Positions 31,680 through 38,878 of a stretch of 57,241 bases of DNA are shown here, one piece after another. The position numbers were made by a program, and so were the translations under genes. The notes beneath the pieces were generated by a model. The model saw only the letters and a list, made by a program, of their open reading frames with translations, was not told the DNA's origin and ran no database searches. The stretch lies in the NCBI RefSeq assembly GCF_014645815.1, contig NZ_BMML01000009.1, positions 244,038-301,278 of the forward strand, read 5' to 3'. Numbering within the stretch: position 1 is the first letter of the stretch; the number at the start of each line of letters is the position of its first letter. Source of the stretch: Streptomyces fuscichromogenes (lineage in GTDB: Bacteria > Actinomycetota > Actinomycetes > Streptomycetales > Streptomycetaceae).

Positions 31680-31732
31680 ACTCATGTACAGGAGTGAGGC
31701 ACTCTTCTTCATGTCACTCATATACATGAGTG
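31680..31732. promoter_or_regulatory. Pair of KorSA-type operators before the transfer/replication genes
   Basis: The first site is ACTCAT-GTAC-AGGAGT (31680-31695). The second is the perfect inverted repeat CACTCAT-ATAC-ATGAGTG (31715-31732). They are 35 bases apart, upstream of the gene at 31766. Together with the site at 30812 they define a common operator for the KorSA-like protein. Confidence 0.72.
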
Positions 31733-31765
31733 GCGGAGTTCAGCATCTATAGAGGAGTGGTTTCA

Positions 31766-32128
31766 GTGCGTCAGATTCCCGTCGACACCTCCGGCGCGGT
31801 CGTGATGGTCGCCAAGTCCCCGCAGGTCAAGGTCAAGGACCGCCGTACTGGTGAGATCGCCACCGACGCGGAGACCGGGGCGAGGCTGATGACGGTCGAC
31901 GTGATGTTCGCTGCGAATGAGGAGGTGGAGATCCTTTCCATCACCGTCCCGGAGCCGGGTATCTCCGGTGAGCTGGCCATGGGTATGCCGGTCGCGCTCA
32001 CGGGCCTGATCGCCCGCCCGTGGGAGAACGACTTCAACGGTCAGAGGCGGCACGGCATCGCGTTCCGCGCGGTCGCGGTGACCTCGCTCGCCAACGCCAA
32101 CGCCGCAACAGGATCCAAGGCGGCCTGA
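31766..32128 (+). CDS. Conserved AICE protein upstream of traB, possible pra counterpart
   Basis: The protein has 120 residues from GTG 31766, with GAGGAG eight bases upstream; a GTG at 31730 would lie inside the operator. It reads RQIPVDTSGAVVMVAKSP, VKDRRTGEIATDAETGARLM, TVDVMFAANEEVEILS and ARPWENDFNGQRRHGIAFRA. I recall similar ~120-residue proteins directly before TraB in other Streptomyces elements; no biochemical role is known to me. Its position behind the KorSA-type operators equals that of the pSAM2 replication activator gene pra, but sequence identity to Pra is not claimed. The next gene starts two bases after its stop. Confidence 0.65.
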   Translation: MRQIPVDTSGAVVMVAKSPQVKVKDRRTGEIATDAETGARLMTVDVMFAANEEVEILSITVPEPGISGELAMGMPVALTGLIARPWENDFNGQRRHGIAFRAVAVTSLANANAATGSKAA

Positions 32129-32129
32129 C

Positions 32130-33485
32130 ATGACCGGTTTCACGGTCGCTCTGGTGCTGGTCGTCGCCGCCGTGGGTCTCCTGCGGTGGCGGCGCCCCGC
32201 CTGGTACTGGTTGACCTTCGGGGTCACGCTGGCCGTGGTGCGGGTCCTGATCCGGTACGGCTCCGTCATGGACGCGTGCGGGCTGACCGTCCCGCCGGCC
32301 CGATGGCGGCTCGCACTGGCCCGTGCCGCCAACCGGCCGATACCGGAGCCGCGTCCGCCGCGCATCCTGCGGCTGCGGCCGACCCGCACCGGTCTGGTCC
32401 TGCGGCTCAAGCTCCGCCCGGGACAGGACGCCTTCGACATCGCCGCCGCCTCGGACCGGCTTCGGCACTCGTTCTCGATGTACGGCGTGACCTCGCGTGA
32501 GCTGCGCTCCGGCGTCGTTGAGGTGCAGATGACCGGCTACGACGTGCTCAAGCGGGTGCAGATGCCTGCCGAGACCGACCCGCGGCCGATGCGGGTGCCG
32601 GTTGCCCTGCGGCAGGACGGCTCGGTGCACTATCGCGACTACCGGGCGATACCCCACGCCCTCACCCTCGGCGCCACGGAGTCCGGCAAGTCCGTCTACC
32701 AACGCAACCTGGTCGCCGGACTCGCACCGATGAACGTCGCCCTCGTCGGCATCGACTGCAAGCAGGGAGTCGAGCTGTTCCCGCTGGCCCGCCGGTTTTC
32801 CGCGCTGGCCGACAATCCCGAGACCGCCGCCGAACTGCTCGACGCGCTTGTGGCGCGGATGGGAGACGTCTATCAGCTCATCCGTGCCCAGCAGCGGATC
32901 ACCTCCGACGTGCCGGACGCGGAGATCGCCGCCGACATCTGGGACCTGCCCGACGACCTGCGTCCGACTCCGGTCGTCGTCCTGGTCGACGAGGTTGCCG
33001 AACTCGCCCTGTACGCAAGCAAGGAGGAGGAGAAGCGGCGGGACCGCATCATCACCGCCCTGGCCCGCCTCGCCCAGCTCGGCCGCGCGGCCGGCATCTA
33101 CCTGGAAATCTGCGGGCAGCGCTTCGGCTCTGAACTCGGCAAGGGCATCACCATGCTCCGCGCCCAGCTCACCGGCCGTACCGCTCACCGCGTCAACGAC
33201 GAATCCTCCGCCAACATGGCCTTCGGCGACATCTCCCCGGACGCCGTCCTCGCCGCCATCCAGATCCCGGCGGAGATGCGCGGGCTCGCCATCGCAGGTG
33301 ACTCCTCCGGAGGCTGGCACCGCATCCGTGCCCCGCACACCTCGCTCCGCCAGGCCGTGAACATCTGCAACCGGCACGCAGACCGGACACCGGACCTGCC
33401 CGAGCTGGCCCCCTTCCGGCCCGCCCTCCTCGGCTCCGACGTCGCGTCCGTGCCGCTGGTCAAGGTCTCCTCGGCCACCGCCTGA
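32130..33485 (+). CDS. traB: FtsK/SpoIIIE-type DNA translocase, TraB family
   Basis: The protein has 451 residues. Two N-terminal hydrophobic segments anchor it in the membrane (VALVLVVAAVGLL, WYWLTFGVTLAVV). The motor domain has Walker A GATESGKS (~180-187) and Walker B VVVLVDEVAEL (~281-291), then RLAQLGRAAGIYLEICGQR with the sensor-like region typical of FtsK/TraB. TraB hexamers pump double-stranded DNA between mycelia during Streptomyces conjugation without relaxase or type IV secretion. The C-terminus is expected to recognise clt repeats. Key residues look intact. Confidence 0.93.
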   Translation: MTGFTVALVLVVAAVGLLRWRRPAWYWLTFGVTLAVVRVLIRYGSVMDACGLTVPPARWRLALARAANRPIPEPRPPRILRLRPTRTGLVLRLKLRPGQDAFDIAAASDRLRHSFSMYGVTSRELRSGVVEVQMTGYDVLKRVQMPAETDPRPMRVPVALRQDGSVHYRDYRAIPHALTLGATESGKSVYQRNLVAGLAPMNVALVGIDCKQGVELFPLARRFSALADNPETAAELLDALVARMGDVYQLIRAQQRITSDVPDAEIAADIWDLPDDLRPTPVVVLVDEVAELALYASKEEEKRRDRIITALARLAQLGRAAGIYLEICGQRFGSELGKGITMLRAQLTGRTAHRVNDESSANMAFGDISPDAVLAAIQIPAEMRGLAIAGDSSGGWHRIRAPHTSLRQAVNICNRHADRTPDLPELAPFRPALLGSDVASVPLVKVSSATA

Positions 33486-33568
33486 TCTCTGCCGGATTCC
33501 CACGGTCGGCGTGACCGCCTTCGCGTCAAGTCCCTACCCCCGCCATGCCTGATGAAGGGAGAACCGCC

Positions 33569-33769
33569 ATGTGCCCGGACTGCGAGGACTTCGCCCGGAC
33601 CGTGCTCCTGCTCGGCCAACTCGCCCTGTACGCCGACATGGACGGCGCCGACCTCGACTTCGTGGAAGCCGTCAGCACGTCCCTGGCCGTCTCGCTGCCC
33701 GAGCCGCCGCCTGGCACCTTCCCGGACAGCTACGACCCCGACGGCCCTGCCTACCCGGGCGACGTCTGA
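33569..33769 (+). CDS. Small acidic protein of the transfer operon
   Basis: The protein has 66 residues from ATG 33569, chosen for GGGAGA seven bases upstream over ATG 33545. It reads CPDCEDFARTVLLLGQLAL, ADMDGADLDFVEAVSTSLAV, and ends in a Pro/Asp-rich tail. Two Cys near the start (CPDC) could bind metal. Its stop overlaps the next start (TGATG). Function unknown; the position between traB and the DUF2637 gene suggests a spread accessory role. Confidence 0.6.
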   Translation: MCPDCEDFARTVLLLGQLALYADMDGADLDFVEAVSTSLAVSLPEPPPGTFPDSYDPDGPAYPGDV

Positions 33770-34425
33770 TGGGCGCCCGTCACGGTCTCCGTGTCGACGC
33801 GGTGCTGATTCAGGCCGTGATCGCCGGTGCCCTGTCCTTCGCCCACCTGCACGACCTGGCCGCCGCTGCCGGACAGAACGGCTGGAAGGCGTGGGCCTAC
33901 CCGGTCAGTGTCGACCTGCTCCTCGTCGCGGCCTGGCGGCGCCTGCGCAGTGAGGGCCCGTCCCGGCTGGCCTGGTGCTGGTTCCTCATCGCCCTGTTCG
34001 CCTCGCTCGGCGCCAACATCGCCACCGCCGGGTTCCTCGACCTGGCCGACCCGCCTGGCCTGCTCCGCCTCGGCATCGCCGGATGGCCCGCACTCGCCTT
34101 CCTCGGCGGAACGCTCCTCGCTCACTCGTCGGCTGCGGAGCCGAAGTCGGAACCGGTTCCGCCGACACCCGTCCCGGACACCCCGGACGCCGATCCCCGG
34201 CTACCGGAAGCAGCCGTGCCCGAGCCTGACGCGGTCCCGGTCCCGTCCCTTGCTCCCGCCTCGACCACCGCCCCGCCGGTCCCTGCCGCTCTGGTCGACC
34301 ACGCCCGCAAGATCGCCGACGAATACCGCGCCCGTACCGGCTCCCCGATCGACTCCGACACCCTGCGCTCCCGCCTCGGCGTCCCACCCCACCTCGCCGA
34401 CGCCATCGCAGCCCACCTCGCCTGA
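33769..34425 (+). CDS. DUF2637 membrane protein (spread/SpdB-like)
   Basis: The protein has 218 residues from ATG 33769. About four membrane helices occur in the first 120 residues (AVIAGALSFAHLHDLA, YPVSVDLLLVAAW, WFLIALFASLGANIATAG, GWPALAFLGGTLL), the DUF2637 arrangement. A Pro-rich linker follows, then a small winged-helix-like end (ALVDHARKIADEYRA, DTLRSRLGVPPHLADAI). DUF2637 proteins are standard in Streptomyces AICEs and plasmids and are thought to help intramycelial spread of transferred DNA. Confidence 0.82.
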   Translation: MGARHGLRVDAVLIQAVIAGALSFAHLHDLAAAAGQNGWKAWAYPVSVDLLLVAAWRRLRSEGPSRLAWCWFLIALFASLGANIATAGFLDLADPPGLLRLGIAGWPALAFLGGTLLAHSSAAEPKSEPVPPTPVPDTPDADPRLPEAAVPEPDAVPVPSLAPASTTAPPVPAALVDHARKIADEYRARTGSPIDSDTLRSRLGVPPHLADAIAAHLA

Positions 34426-34444
34426 CCAGGAAGGAGACACCTCG

Positions 34445-34636
34445 ATGCCTGCCCGCGACAACTTCCACTCCGTGATGCGCATCGGCCCCGTGCAGATCGG
34501 CACCCACCGCGACCGCAACGGTCGGACCGTGCACGCCGCCGTCTGCACCGCCGACCGCTGCGGCTGGTCCGCCGACTACTCCAGCCAGACCGCCGCTCAG
34601 CTCGCCGCCCGCACCCACCGCTGCCGCGTCCGCTAG
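34445..34636 (+). CDS. Mobile element transfer protein-like small protein
   Basis: The protein has 63 residues from ATG 34445, with AAGGAG about eight bases upstream. It reads NFHSVMRIGPVQIGTHRDRN, then AAVCTADRCGWSADYSSQTA and a final HRCRV. The CTADRCGW and HRC cysteines/histidine may bind zinc. Proteins of this size and pattern are annotated as mobile element transfer proteins in Streptomyces elements as far as I remember. It lies in the spd operon. Confidence 0.7.
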   Translation: MPARDNFHSVMRIGPVQIGTHRDRNGRTVHAAVCTADRCGWSADYSSQTAAQLAARTHRCRVR

Positions 34637-34647
34637 GAGACACCGCC

Positions 34648-34803
34648 ATGCAGGTCCCGCTCTGGTTCGCCCTCGCCGTCGTCGGCTACCTCGGCTGCAA
34701 GCTCATCCGCCCGCCGCTCTGGCTGGTCCTGGTGCTGCTCCTCGGTGGCTACCTCATCGCCGACACCCTGCTCGCCCCCGTCATCGACACCGCCATCAAG
34801 TAG
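34648..34803 (+). CDS. Short membrane protein of the spread operon
   Basis: The protein has 51 residues from ATG 34648, preceded by TAGGAGACACCGCC. It is almost wholly hydrophobic: WFALAVVGYLGCKLI, then LWLVLVLLLGGYLIADTLL, giving two membrane helices. The gene before it ends 11 bases upstream and the SpdD-like gene starts 11 bases after it. This size and position match the small Spd membrane proteins of pSAM2-type elements. Confidence 0.68.
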   Translation: MQVPLWFALAVVGYLGCKLIRPPLWLVLVLLLGGYLIADTLLAPVIDTAIK

Positions 34804-34814
34804 GGAGACCCGAC

Positions 34815-35132
34815 ATGCTCCGCCCGAAGATCCCCACCATGCCCACCCCGACCGGACTCGTCTCCCCGCCCGCCGTCATCGAACCGACCGCCATCACCCC
34901 GAGCACCCCGGTCCCGCCACCGACGCCCGTCGCCCCGGCCCCGTCCCGCCCGGTCGTCCAGCTCACCCCCGGCACCACGCTCGCCCTCGTCGGGGCCGGC
35001 ACGGCCGCGGTCCTGGTCGTCGGTGCCGTCCTGGTCTCGCTGCTCCTGGCGGTCGCCATCACGGGCGCCTCGGTCGCCGTCTGCGCGGTTGTCCTGCGCT
35101 CCCTGCTGGCCTCCGACGCCAAACGCCGCTGA
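34815..35132 (+). CDS. spdD: SpdD-like spread protein
   Basis: The protein has 105 residues from ATG 34815, with GGGAGA upstream. A Pro/Thr-rich N-terminus (TGLVSPPAVIEPTAITPSTP) is followed by a long hydrophobic region (TTLALVGAGTAAVLVVGAVL, VSLLLAVAITGASVAV) and a basic tail. This layout is that of SpdD proteins in Streptomyces AICEs, implicated in plasmid spread. It directly precedes repSA. Confidence 0.75.
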   Translation: MLRPKIPTMPTPTGLVSPPAVIEPTAITPSTPVPPPTPVAPAPSRPVVQLTPGTTLALVGAGTAAVLVVGAVLVSLLLAVAITGASVAVCAVVLRSLLASDAKRR

Positions 35133-35223
35133 CCGGCCCCCGGGCGGCCTCGATACCGCCAAGCATCCGCCGCCCGGGAGCCGTCCCTACCGATCGATCT
35201 CGCAACCGGAAGGAACCCCCAGC

Positions 35224-36642
35224 ATGGCCCACCGGGCCTCACCCGCGACACAGAAGACGCACCCGCCCGCCCCAGCGTTCGACCCGACCACCCTCCGGGA
35301 CATCCTCCGCGTGGCCTCGGCCTCCGACTACGCCCGCTGGGAAGACCAGATCCGCCGCACCGGCGGCTGCTCCGACCCCATCCACCTCACCGGCTGGACC
35401 CTCACCAAGGACAAGACCACCGGCGAGACCCTGCACCACTACTCCACCGAGAACGAACCGGGCGGACGCCTCCGCCTCGCCTGCGGCAACCGCCGCGCAT
35501 CCCGCTGCCCCTCCTGCGCCTGGACCTACGCGGGCGACACCTACCACTTGATCCGCGCTGGCCTCGCCGGAGACGACCGCCGAGACATCCCCGCGGCTGT
35601 CCGCGACCACCCGCGCGTCTTCGCCACCCTCACCGCACCCTCCTTCGGCCCGGTCCACAACCGCCCTGACCACGGAACCTGCCGCTGCGGCACCCCACAT
35701 ACCCCCGACGCCCCCGAACTGGGCACAGCCCTCGACCCGGACACCTACGACTACGCGGGCGCCGTTCTCTTCAACAACCACGCCGGACAGCTCTGGCAGC
35801 GCTTCACCACCCGCCTCCGCCGCGAACTCGCCGCCCGCGCCGGCCTGCCCCGCCGCGAACTCGCCGACCACCTCCGCCTCTCGTACGGCAAGGTCGCCGA
35901 GTTCCAAAAGCGCGGCGCCCTTCACTTCCACGCCGTGGTACGCCTCGACGGCCCCGACGGACCCGGCACACCGCCGCCCGCCTGGGCCACGGTCGACCTC
36001 CTCACCGGTGCGATAAGCGCCGCCGCCGCGCACTCGTACACGTCCGTCTCGGTCCCGGCTGCCGACGACCAACCCGCCCGAACGTTCCGATGGGGACGAC
36101 AGCTCGACGTGCGCCCGGTCAAGGCCTTCGGTGACGGTTCAGACATCACCGAACAGGCCGTTGCCTCCTACGTGGCCAAGTACGCCACCAAAGCCGCTGA
36201 GAACACCGGCACCCTGGACCGCCGCATCGGCGAACTCTCCGAACTCGACCGCCACCAAGTCCCCGACCACACCCGGCGACTCATCACCGCGTGCCGTGAC
36301 CTGGACAGCCTCTATCCGGACCGACGCCTGTGGGCCTGGGCACACATGCTCGGATTCCGCGGGCACTTCTCGTCCAAGTCGCGTACTTACTCGACCACCC
36401 TCGGCGCTCTCCGCCAGGAACGTGCCGACTACCGGGCCGCACAAGAGGCTTCCGTCCTCGGCCTCGACGACCGCGAGCCGGACACCGTCCTCGTCCTGAC
36501 CGACTGGCAGTACGCCGGCCACGGCCACACCCCCGGCGAAGCCGCCCTTGCCGCCACCATCGCCCGCGGCCTTCAGACCAATCGCGAGACCGCCCGCGAG
36601 GCCCGGCGCGACAGCTTCACCGAGGAGGGATCCGCAGCATGA
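35224..36642 (+). CDS. repSA: Rolling-circle replication initiator, RepSA-like
   Basis: The protein has 472 residues from ATG 35224, preceded by GGAAGGAAC. Characteristic parts are RLACGNRRASRCPSCAWTYA (Cys cluster), HPRVFATLTAPSFGPVHN, a second Cys/His cluster CRCGTPH, GALHFHAVVRLDGPDGPG (the HxH metal-binding motif) and AVASYVAKYATKAAE (Tyr residues in the catalytic region). RepSA starts rolling-circle replication of excised pSAM2-type elements. Its origin is expected inside or near the gene. The stop overlaps the xis start (ATGA), so replication and excision are co-expressed. Confidence 0.92.
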   Translation: MAHRASPATQKTHPPAPAFDPTTLRDILRVASASDYARWEDQIRRTGGCSDPIHLTGWTLTKDKTTGETLHHYSTENEPGGRLRLACGNRRASRCPSCAWTYAGDTYHLIRAGLAGDDRRDIPAAVRDHPRVFATLTAPSFGPVHNRPDHGTCRCGTPHTPDAPELGTALDPDTYDYAGAVLFNNHAGQLWQRFTTRLRRELAARAGLPRRELADHLRLSYGKVAEFQKRGALHFHAVVRLDGPDGPGTPPPAWATVDLLTGAISAAAAHSYTSVSVPAADDQPARTFRWGRQLDVRPVKAFGDGSDITEQAVASYVAKYATKAAENTGTLDRRIGELSELDRHQVPDHTRRLITACRDLDSLYPDRRLWAWAHMLGFRGHFSSKSRTYSTTLGALRQERADYRAAQEASVLGLDDREPDTVLVLTDWQYAGHGHTPGEAALAATIARGLQTNRETAREARRDSFTEEGSAA

Positions 36643-36833
36643 CCACGGCCACCGTCACCGCCGAACTCCTGACCGTGCCGCAGGTCATGGCACGGCTCAA
36701 GCTCGGGCGTTCCAAGGTCTACGACCTGATCCGGTCGCACCGTCTCGTCTCCATCAAGATCGACGGTGCCCGCCGCATCCCCGCCCACGCCGTCACGGAC
36801 TTCGTCCTCGGCCAGATCGAGGAGGCTGCCTGA
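36639..36833 (+). CDS. xis: Excisionase, helix-turn-helix (Xis)
   Basis: The protein has 64 residues from ATG 36639. LLTVPQVMARLKLGRSKVYD and LIRSHRLVSIKIDGARRIPA form the MerR/excisionase-type winged helix used by AICE Xis proteins to bend attachment-site DNA. Four-base overlap with repSA (ATGA) and one-base overlap with int (TGATG) place it in one repSA-xis-int operon as in pSAM2. Confidence 0.92.
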   Translation: MTTATVTAELLTVPQVMARLKLGRSKVYDLIRSHRLVSIKIDGARRIPAHAVTDFVLGQIEEAA

Positions 36834-37993
36834 TGGCCACTCAGCGCAAGCGCAACCCGAACGGCGCCGGCACCATCACCAAGCGCAAGGACGGCCGCTA
36901 TCAGTGCGCCGTCTACGTGCTCCAGCCGGACGGCACGCGCGCCCGCAAGTTCGCCTACGGCAAGACGTGGGCCGAGTGTGACGCCAAGCGCCGCGAGCTG
37001 CTGGACAAGGTGGACCAGGGCGTACCCGTGCCCACCAAGTCGGCCAAGCTCTCGGAGTGGCTGCCGTACTGGCTGGACAACGTCATCAAGCCCCGGCGGA
37101 AGCTCAGCACCTTCGACAAGTACGAGTCACAGGTCCGTCTCTACCTGGTGCCGCTGCTTGGCCCCAAGCGCCTTGAATCCCTCGGCGTCGCCGACGTCCG
37201 CCGGTTCCTCGTCCGTCTGGAGAAGGAGGCCACCGCTGCAACTGCCAAGGAATCGCACCGAGTTCTCCGCTCGGCGCTGACCTCCGCCTGCCGCGAGGAA
37301 CTCATCACGCGCAACGTCGCCAAGCTCGTCGAGCCGCCCCGCACGGACACGCCCGAGCTGCACCCCTGGACCCTCGACGAGACGCTCGACTTCCTCGCCG
37401 CCTCCCGTAAGGACCCGCTCTACGCGGCCTTCGTCCTCGCCATTGCCATGGGCCTCCGCCGAGGTGAGATCGTCGGTCTCCGCTGGTCCGACCTCGACCT
37501 CGACGCCCGCGTTCTCTACGTCCGCCACCAGGTCCAGCGTCGCCGTGGCGTCCTCTACGACGACGATCCGAAGAGCCGCCGTCGTCGAGCCGTCCCGCTC
37601 CCCGCCCTCTGCATCGCACCCCTGCGCTGGCACCGCATGCGGCAAGTGGAGACCCGCGCGAAAGCGGGGGAGAAGTGGAAGGGCTCTGACTACGTCTTCG
37701 CCACCCGTACCGGCCGCCCCGTCGAGCCGCGCAACCTCTACCGCTCCTTCACCCGCGTCGCCCAGTCCGCCGGCCTCCGCGTCATCCGGCTGCACGACGC
37801 CCGCCACGGCACAGCCACCCTCCTCACGGCGGCCGGAGTCGCGCCCCGCGTGGTGATGGAGATCCTCGGGCACTCTCAGATCAGCATCACCATGGACGTC
37901 TATACCCACGTCGTCCAGGACACGCAGCGCGAAGCCATGAGCCACATGGACCGGCTGCTGAGGAACAGGAAGAGGCGCCCCGGTCGTGCGTGA
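36833..37993 (+). CDS. int: Site-specific tyrosine recombinase (integrase)
   Basis: The protein has 386 residues. The N-terminal arm-binding part contains GAGTITKRKDGRYQCAVYV, followed by the core-binding domain (LSEWLPYWLDNVIKPRRKLS) and the catalytic domain with Arg in AMGLRRGEIVGLRW (~205), HDARH (~319-323), LGHSQISITMD and the nucleophile Tyr in VYTHV (~356). It integrates the element into tRNA-Arg(CCU), whose gene starts 70 bases downstream and which provides the attachment core. Catalytic residues are all present. Confidence 0.95.
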   Translation: MATQRKRNPNGAGTITKRKDGRYQCAVYVLQPDGTRARKFAYGKTWAECDAKRRELLDKVDQGVPVPTKSAKLSEWLPYWLDNVIKPRRKLSTFDKYESQVRLYLVPLLGPKRLESLGVADVRRFLVRLEKEATAATAKESHRVLRSALTSACREELITRNVAKLVEPPRTDTPELHPWTLDETLDFLAASRKDPLYAAFVLAIAMGLRRGEIVGLRWSDLDLDARVLYVRHQVQRRRGVLYDDDPKSRRRRAVPLPALCIAPLRWHRMRQVETRAKAGEKWKGSDYVFATRTGRPVEPRNLYRSFTRVAQSAGLRVIRLHDARHGTATLLTAAGVAPRVVMEILGHSQISITMDVYTHVVQDTQREAMSHMDRLLRNRKRRPGRA

Positions 37994-38000
37994 CCGCCCG

Positions 38001-38024
38001 CGTTGATGTCAAAAGTGGATGTCA
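38001..38024. other. Putative integrase arm-type site, copy 3
   Basis: CGTTGATGTCA and GTGGATGTCA are separated by three bases, just after int and 40 bases before the right attachment site. The same pair sits inside the left end, so both flank the core on the element side. Confidence 0.62.
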
Positions 38025-38058
38025 AAGGCCCCGGACCATGATCGGTCCGGGGCCTTTT
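38024..38058. terminator. Intrinsic terminator between int and tRNA-Arg
   Basis: AAAGGCCCCGGACC pairs with GGTCCGGGGCCTTTT around ATGATC. With A-run on one side and T-run on the other it can end both the int operon and the opposite tRNA transcript. Confidence 0.85.
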
Positions 38059-38061
38059 GCC

Positions 38062-38137
38062 TGGTGCCCCCGGCAGGATTCGAACCTGCGACACCCGCTT
38101 TAGGAGAGCGGTGCTCTATCCCCTGAGCTACGAAGGC
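38062..38137 (-). tRNA. tRNA-Arg (anticodon CCU)
   Basis: Minus-strand cloverleaf, 76 bases including encoded CCA. Acceptor stem GCCTTCG/CGGGGGC (two G-U pairs), D stem GCTC/GAGC, anticodon stem CCGCT/AGCGG with loop CTCCTAA giving anticodon CCU, T stem GCAGG/CCTGC with loop TTCGAAT, discriminator A. It reads the codon AGG. It is the only complete copy; its 3' half is supplied by the integrated AICE. Confidence 0.96.
38064..38106 (-). repeat. Right attachment site of the AICE (copy E)
   Basis: These 43 bases are the 3' part of the intact tRNA-Arg gene and repeat exactly at 19801-19843 and 14129-14171. Crossing over within this core would restore the tRNA on either product. Confidence 0.9.
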
Positions 38138-38337
38138 CGGGGCTTGTGGGGACCTTGGTGAAAATCCAGTGAGTGGATCTTCGGCCTTGGTGTGCAAGCC
38201 CGCTGGTCAGTGGTGGTGTGCGGGGTGCTCGCGGGGGTTTCCCTGGCGGGCATCCAGCGTGACCTGGCCGCTGACGTGAACAGCGTAGCGGATCGGGGCG
38301 GAGTGGGGCGTCGAGCCCGGTGGAAGCCGGGGAGTGA

Positions 38338-38359
38338 CAGTGCTTATATAAGTGCTGTT
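38338..38359. promoter_or_regulatory. Putative MarR operator with palindromic core
   Basis: The perfect palindrome CTTATATAAG lies in a longer imperfect inverted repeat (ACAGTG...TGCTGT, two mismatches). It is 13 bases before the MarR-type start codon. It may also include the -10 region. Confidence 0.6.
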
Positions 38360-38371
38360 AGGGTTTGGTGC

Positions 38372-38878
38372 GTGAGTGACTCGCGTGCGGCCGATCCTTC
38401 GCGGCAGAGCCTTTGGCGGCCTCTGCGGTTGCTCCAGGCGGCGCTGGACGCGGACATCGCCCGGATCCACTCCGGGCAGCGGGTCGACGGGCTCAAGCCC
38501 AGCTTCGTCATGGAGTTGTTGCGGCTGCATGCCTGTGGGCCGATGACCATCGCGGAGCTCGCCGAGTCGGTGCAGCGGACGCATTCGGCGCTCAGTCAGA
38601 AGGTCGCCGCGATGCGTGAGGCCGGCTGGGTCGAGACCGTCGTGGGCGACGACGCGCGTACCAGGAAAGTGACGCTCACCGAGAAGGCGCGTCGCGTCGT
38701 CGGCCGGCTGGCGGCGGAGTGGCGGGCCACCGAAGCCGCCCTCGCCGAACTGGAGGATGAGATCCCGTATCCGCTCTCCCGGGTCGTCAGCGACATCGAG
38801 CAGGCGCTTGAGCGCAAGAGCTTCCATGGCCGGGTCGCCGAGAGGCTGGCCGAGGCCGAGGCCGAGGATCACGCGTGA
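38372..38878 (+). CDS. MarR-family transcriptional regulator
   Basis: The protein has 168 residues from GTG 38372; a longer open frame upstream runs through the operator-like palindrome and is rejected. The winged helix-turn-helix reads MELLRLHACGPMTIAELAES, QRTHSALSQKVAAMREAGWV and ETVVGDDARTRKVTLTEKAR, the DARTRKV wing being typical of MarR proteins. It overlaps the following MFS exporter by four bases and probably controls it and itself through the palindrome upstream. It is the first chromosomal gene to the right of the island. Confidence 0.88.
   Translation: MSDSRAADPSRQSLWRPLRLLQAALDADIARIHSGQRVDGLKPSFVMELLRLHACGPMTIAELAESVQRTHSALSQKVAAMREAGWVETVVGDDARTRKVTLTEKARRVVGRLAAEWRATEAALAELEDEIPYPLSRVVSDIEQALERKSFHGRVAERLAEAEAEDHA

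Larger units (their letters stand above)
9963..38106. mobile_element. Stacked integration island at tRNA-Arg(CCU)
   Basis: Five copies of the 3' half of tRNA-Arg(CCU) in the same orientation divide this stretch into four segments: 9963-14128, 14129-18713, 18714-19800 and 19801-38106. Only the last copy is inside a complete tRNA gene. Repeated integration at one tRNA site, each event rebuilding the tRNA 3' end and leaving the old copy on the far side, gives exactly this layout. The left three segments carry cargo and debris without an integrase; the last is a complete AICE. The repeats are directly visible; the order of events is inferred. Confidence 0.8.
19801..38106. mobile_element. pSAM2-type actinomycete integrative and conjugative element (AICE)
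   Basis: The element is bounded by identical 43-base copies of the tRNA-Arg 3' half (19801-19843 and 38064-38106), about 18.3 kb apart. It contains the AICE set in order: Pif-like Nudix, KorSA-like GntR, traB, spd genes, repSA, xis and int, with int abutting the right attachment site. AICEs excise, replicate by a rolling-circle protein and transfer double-stranded DNA through a TraB-type translocase. All key genes look intact, so it may be mobile. Cargo includes nuclease-like genes and an OLD ATPase. Confidence 0.9.

Noticed and set aside
38192..38371. Extended N-terminus of the MarR regulator
   Set aside because: The extension would translate through the palindromic operator-like site, and the MarR domain begins after GTG 38372.
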